The translations under genes and the position numbers were made by a program. A DNA stretch of 64,000 nt. Source: Burkholderiaceae bacterium. Lineage in GTDB: Bacteria; Pseudomonadota; Gammaproteobacteria; Burkholderiales; Burkholderiaceae_C. The notes under the pieces were generated by a model, which ran no database searches, was not told where the DNA came from, and was given only the letters and a program-made list of their open reading frames with translations. Positions 61,294-64,000 of this stretch are shown here, piece by piece. Numbering within the stretch: position 1 is the first letter of the stretch; every line of letters starts with the position of its first letter. The stretch lies in contig JAHCKM010000002.1 of the NCBI GenBank assembly GCA_026125795.1, positions 806,001 through 870,000 of the forward strand, given 5' to 3'.

Positions 61294-64000
61294 ATGTCGA
61301 TTGCCCTTCATCTGTTGCACTTGGAGGGCGGCCCCGCGCTCTCGGCCTTTCGCTCCACAAGCCTGCTGACCCGACTGCGCGAACGCGTGTCGCGGGTGAG
61401 CGCGATCCACGCCCGCCACGGCTACTGGGCCGCGAGCGATGCGCCGCTGCCGCCCGCGCAGCACGACAAGCTCAAGGCGCTGCTCGACAACGGCGAGAAG
61501 TACACCGGCCCCACCGACGGCGCGCTGATTGTCGTGATGCCGCGGCTGGGCACCGTGAGCCCGTGGGCCAGCAAGGCGACCGACATCGCGCACAACTGTG
61601 CGCTCACCGTGCGGCGCATCGAGCGCGTCACCGAATACCGGCTGCAGCTCGAAGGCGGCTTTCTGCGCGGTGCCAAGCCGCTGAACGACGTGGAGCTGCA
61701 AGCATGCGCCGCGCTGCTGCACGACCGCATGACCGAGAGCGTGGCGTTCAACATCGAGGCTGCGGCGCATCTGTTCGACCACCAGCCCACGCAGCCGATG
61801 GCGCACGTGGACGTGCTGGGCCAGGGCAAGGCCGCGCTGGTGAAGGCGAACACCGAGTTCGGCCTCGCACTCAGCGATGACGAGATCGATTACCTCGCCG
61901 ACGCATTCGGCCAGAAACTGAAGCGCAACCCATCGGACGTGGAGCTGATGATGTTCGCGCAGGCCAACAGCGAGCACTGCCGGCACAAGATCTTCAACGC
62001 ACGCTTCACGATCGACGGCCAGGCGCAGGAACACTCGATGTTCCAGATGATCCGCAACACCGAGAAAGTGAGCCCGCAGGGCACGATCTCGGCCTACAGC
62101 GACAACGCCGCGGTGATGCGCGGCGGCGACATTCAGCGGTGGGCGCCGCGCGGCTTCACCAACGCGCCGGTGTACGAGGCGCGCGCCGAGACCTCGCACG
62201 TGCTGATGAAGGTGGAGACGCACAACCACCCCACCGCGATCTCGCCGTTCCCGGGTGCTAGCACTGGCGCCGGCGGCGAGATCCGCGACGAAGGCGCGGT
62301 GGGCCGCGGTGCGCGCCCGAAAGCCGGCCTCACCGGATTCAGCGTGAGCAACCTCAAACTCCCCGGGACAAGCGAGCCCTGGGAGAAGCACAGCACCAGT
62401 AAGCCCGAGCACATCGCCAGCGCGCTGCAGATCATGACCGAGGGCCCGCTCGGCGGCGCGGCGTTCAACAACGAGTTCGGCCGGCCCAATCTGGGCGGCT
62501 ACTTTCGCGTCTACGAGCAGCAGGTGGCCGGCGTGCAGCGCGGCTACCACAAGCCGATCATGATCGCCGGCGGTCTCGGCGCCGTGAGCGACAGCCAGAC
62601 GCACAAGAAAGAATTCGCCGCCGGCACGTTGCTGATCCAGCTCGGCGGCCCGGGCATGCGCATCGGCATGGGCGGCGGCGCGGCGAGCAGCATGGCCGCG
62701 GGCAGCAACACCGCCGCGCTCGACTTTGACTCGGTGCAGCGCGGCAACCCCGAGATCCAGCGCCGCGCCCAGGAGGTCATCAACCACTGCTGGCTGCTGG
62801 GCCACAACAACCCGATCCTCGCGATCCACGACGTGGGCGCCGGCGGCTTGAGCAACGCGTTCCCCGAGCTGGCCGATGGGTCCGCGCGCGGCGCCACCTT
62901 TGACCTGCGCAAGGTGCCACTCGAAGAGACCGGCCTCGCACCCAAGGAAGTCTGGTGCAACGAGAGCCAGGAGCGCTACGTGATCGCGCTCGATCCCAAC
63001 GGCCTGCCGCTGTTCGACGCGATGGCCGTGCGCGAGCGCTGCCCGTACGCGATCGTGGGCATCGCGAGCGACGAGCGCACGCTGGTGCTCGAAGACGGCC
63101 CGCAAGGTGAGCGCGCGATCGACATGCCGATGGAAGTCTTGCTCGGCAAGCCGCCCAAGATGCACCGCGACGTGCAGCGCATCGTGCGCAAAGAACAGAA
63201 GCTCGACCTCGCCGACGTCAAGCTCGCAGACGCGTGCTTCGCCGTGCTGCGCCACCCCACGGTGGCGAGCAAGCGGTTTCTCATCACGATCGGCGACCGC
63301 ACGGTCGGCGGTCTGAGCCACCGCGACCCGATGGTGGGCCCGTGGCAGGTGCCGGTGGCCGACTGCGCGGTCACGCTCGCCGACTACGCGGGCTTCAGAG
63401 GCGAGGCGATGTGCATGGGCGAGCGCACGCCGCTGGCCGCGCTGAACGCGCCGGCCTCGGGCCGCATGGCGGTGGGCGAGGCCATCACCAATCTGCTGGC
63501 CGCACCCATCGAGCTGCCGCGCGTGAAGCTCAGCGCCAACTGGATGGCCGCGTGCGGCGAGCCCGGCGAAGACGCCGCGCTGTACGACACCGTGCGCGCC
63601 GTGGGGTTGGAGCTGTGCCCGGCGCTGAACGTGGGCATCCCGGTGGGCAAAGACAGCCTCTCGATGCGCACCCGCTGGACCGATGCCAAAAGCGGCGCCG
63701 CGTTGCAGGTGACCGCGCCGGTGAGCCTGATCGTCACCGCGTTCGCCGCGCTGCCCGACGTGCGCGGCACGCTGACGCCGCAGCTGCAAAGCACAGGCGA
63801 AGACACCACGCTGATCCTGATCGACCTGGGCCGTGGCCAGCGCCGCATGGGCGGATCGATCCTGGCGCAGACCGTCAACCAGTTCGGCGACACCGTGCCC
63901 GACCTCGACGACCCCGCGCTGCTCAAGAGCCTGGTCGCCGCCATCAACGAGCTGCGGGCGCAGCACAAGCTGCTCGCCTACCACGACCGCAGCGATGGCG
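61294..64000 (+). CDS. purL: Phosphoribosylformylglycinamidine synthase, 3' end outside the window
   Basis: Large-type FGAM synthase of purine synthesis (FGAR + glutamine + ATP to FGAM). 902 residues are visible of the roughly 1,300 expected. Family segments: [100 protein letters not shown] and the final AYHDRSDG. The C-terminal glutamine amidotransferase domain lies beyond the window. ATG 61294 ([19 protein letters not shown]) fits the family N terminus; the ribosome site is weak. Divergent from the DUF4143 ATPase by 125 nt. Confidence 0.96.
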   Translation, partial: MSIALHLLHLEGGPALSAFRSTSLLTRLRERVSRVSAIHARHGYWAASDAPLPPAQHDKLKALLDNGEKYTGPTDGALIVVMPRLGTVSPWASKATDIAHNCALTVRRIERVTEYRLQLEGGFLRGAKPLNDVELQACAALLHDRMTESVAFNIEAAAHLFDHQPTQPMAHVDVLGQGKAALVKANTEFGLALSDDEIDYLADAFGQKLKRNPSDVELMMFAQANSEHCRHKIFNARFTIDGQAQEHSMFQMIRNTEKVSPQGTISAYSDNAAVMRGGDIQRWAPRGFTNAPVYEARAETSHVLMKVETHNHPTAISPFPGASTGAGGEIRDEGAVGRGARPKAGLTGFSVSNLKLPGTSEPWEKHSTSKPEHIASALQIMTEGPLGGAAFNNEFGRPNLGGYFRVYEQQVAGVQRGYHKPIMIAGGLGAVSDSQTHKKEFAAGTLLIQLGGPGMRIGMGGGAASSMAAGSNTAALDFDSVQRGNPEIQRRAQEVINHCWLLGHNNPILAIHDVGAGGLSNAFPELADGSARGATFDLRKVPLEETGLAPKEVWCNESQERYVIALDPNGLPLFDAMAVRERCPYAIVGIASDERTLVLEDGPQGERAIDMPMEVLLGKPPKMHRDVQRIVRKEQKLDLADVKLADACFAVLRHPTVASKRFLITIGDRTVGGLSHRDPMVGPWQVPVADCAVTLADYAGFRGEAMCMGERTPLAALNAPASGRMAVGEAITNLLAAPIELPRVKLSANWMAACGEPGEDAALYDTVRAVGLELCPALNVGIPVGKDSLSMRTRWTDAKSGAALQVTAPVSLIVTAFAALPDVRGTLTPQLQSTGEDTTLILIDLGRGQRRMGGSILAQTVNQFGDTVPDLDDPALLKSLVAAINELRAQHKLLAYHDRSDG

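Noticed and set aside
61261-63984. Long minus-strand open frame at the right end of the window
   Set aside because: It is the antisense of purL, whose plus-strand frame carries all FGAM synthase motifs and simply runs off the window.

Overview
The window is high-GC (roughly two thirds G+C by eye), densely coding DNA with the gene content of a betaproteobacterium of the order Burkholderiales, probably near the Rubrivivax/Leptothrix/Methylibium group. The basis is the PDH operon with a lipoylated E3 and an embedded betaproteobacterial proteasome homologue, the phaCAB operon, and the style of the intergenic repeats. The genus is inference. No rRNA, tRNA, IS element, CRISPR array or prophage was seen.

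Layout. 1-6756 (+): pyruvate dehydrogenase operon aceE (5' end cut off) - aceF - BPH (HslV/proteasome-like peptidase) - lpdA. 6772-36367: a complete Lap-type, c-di-GMP-gated giant adhesin locus: lapE (TolC-like, -), lapG (periplasmic cysteine protease, +), lapD (degenerate GGDEF/EAL receptor, +), lapA (6,876-residue adhesin, -, about 20.6 kb), lapC and lapB (type I secretion, -), with a Nudix hydrolase gene immediately upstream of lapB. The adhesin carries an N-terminal retention module with a PAAG LapG-type cleavage site. It then has 39 canonical 100-residue repeats with an exact 300-bp period, in blocks of 6, 8, 10 and 15. A PA14-like domain, RTX repeats and a type I secretion C terminus follow.

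36521-38612 (+): FAH-family hydrolase, maleylacetoacetate/maleylpyruvate isomerase and pgeF, closely packed. 38969-42761 (+): phaC-phaA-phaB for polyhydroxybutyrate synthesis, ending in a strong terminator. 42875-46162: a YitT-family membrane protein (-), a remnant of an alpha/beta-hydrolase gene, and maeB (+). 46188-59455: a long run of minus-strand genes. In transcription order these are a LuxR/TPR regulator, an alpha/beta hydrolase lacking its catalytic Ser and His, an FAD oxidoreductase, a QseBC-like two-component system, a DegP/MucD-like protease, map, glnD, mnmH, and DUF2189 and DUF2788 membrane proteins. 59619-64000: a cysteine-poor IscA-fold protein (+), a solitary DUF4143 ATPase (-) with a probable leaderless promoter, and purL (+), cut off by the window end.

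How the parts work together. The lap genes form one machine: LapB-LapC-LapE export LapA, its retention module holds it at the cell surface, LapD bound to c-di-GMP sequesters LapG, and when c-di-GMP falls LapG cuts LapA at the AA of PAAG and releases the cell from the surface. This scheme is established for Pseudomonas Lap systems and inferred here from motifs. PDH supplies acetyl-CoA, which phaA/phaB/phaC store as PHB, and malic enzyme could supply NADPH.
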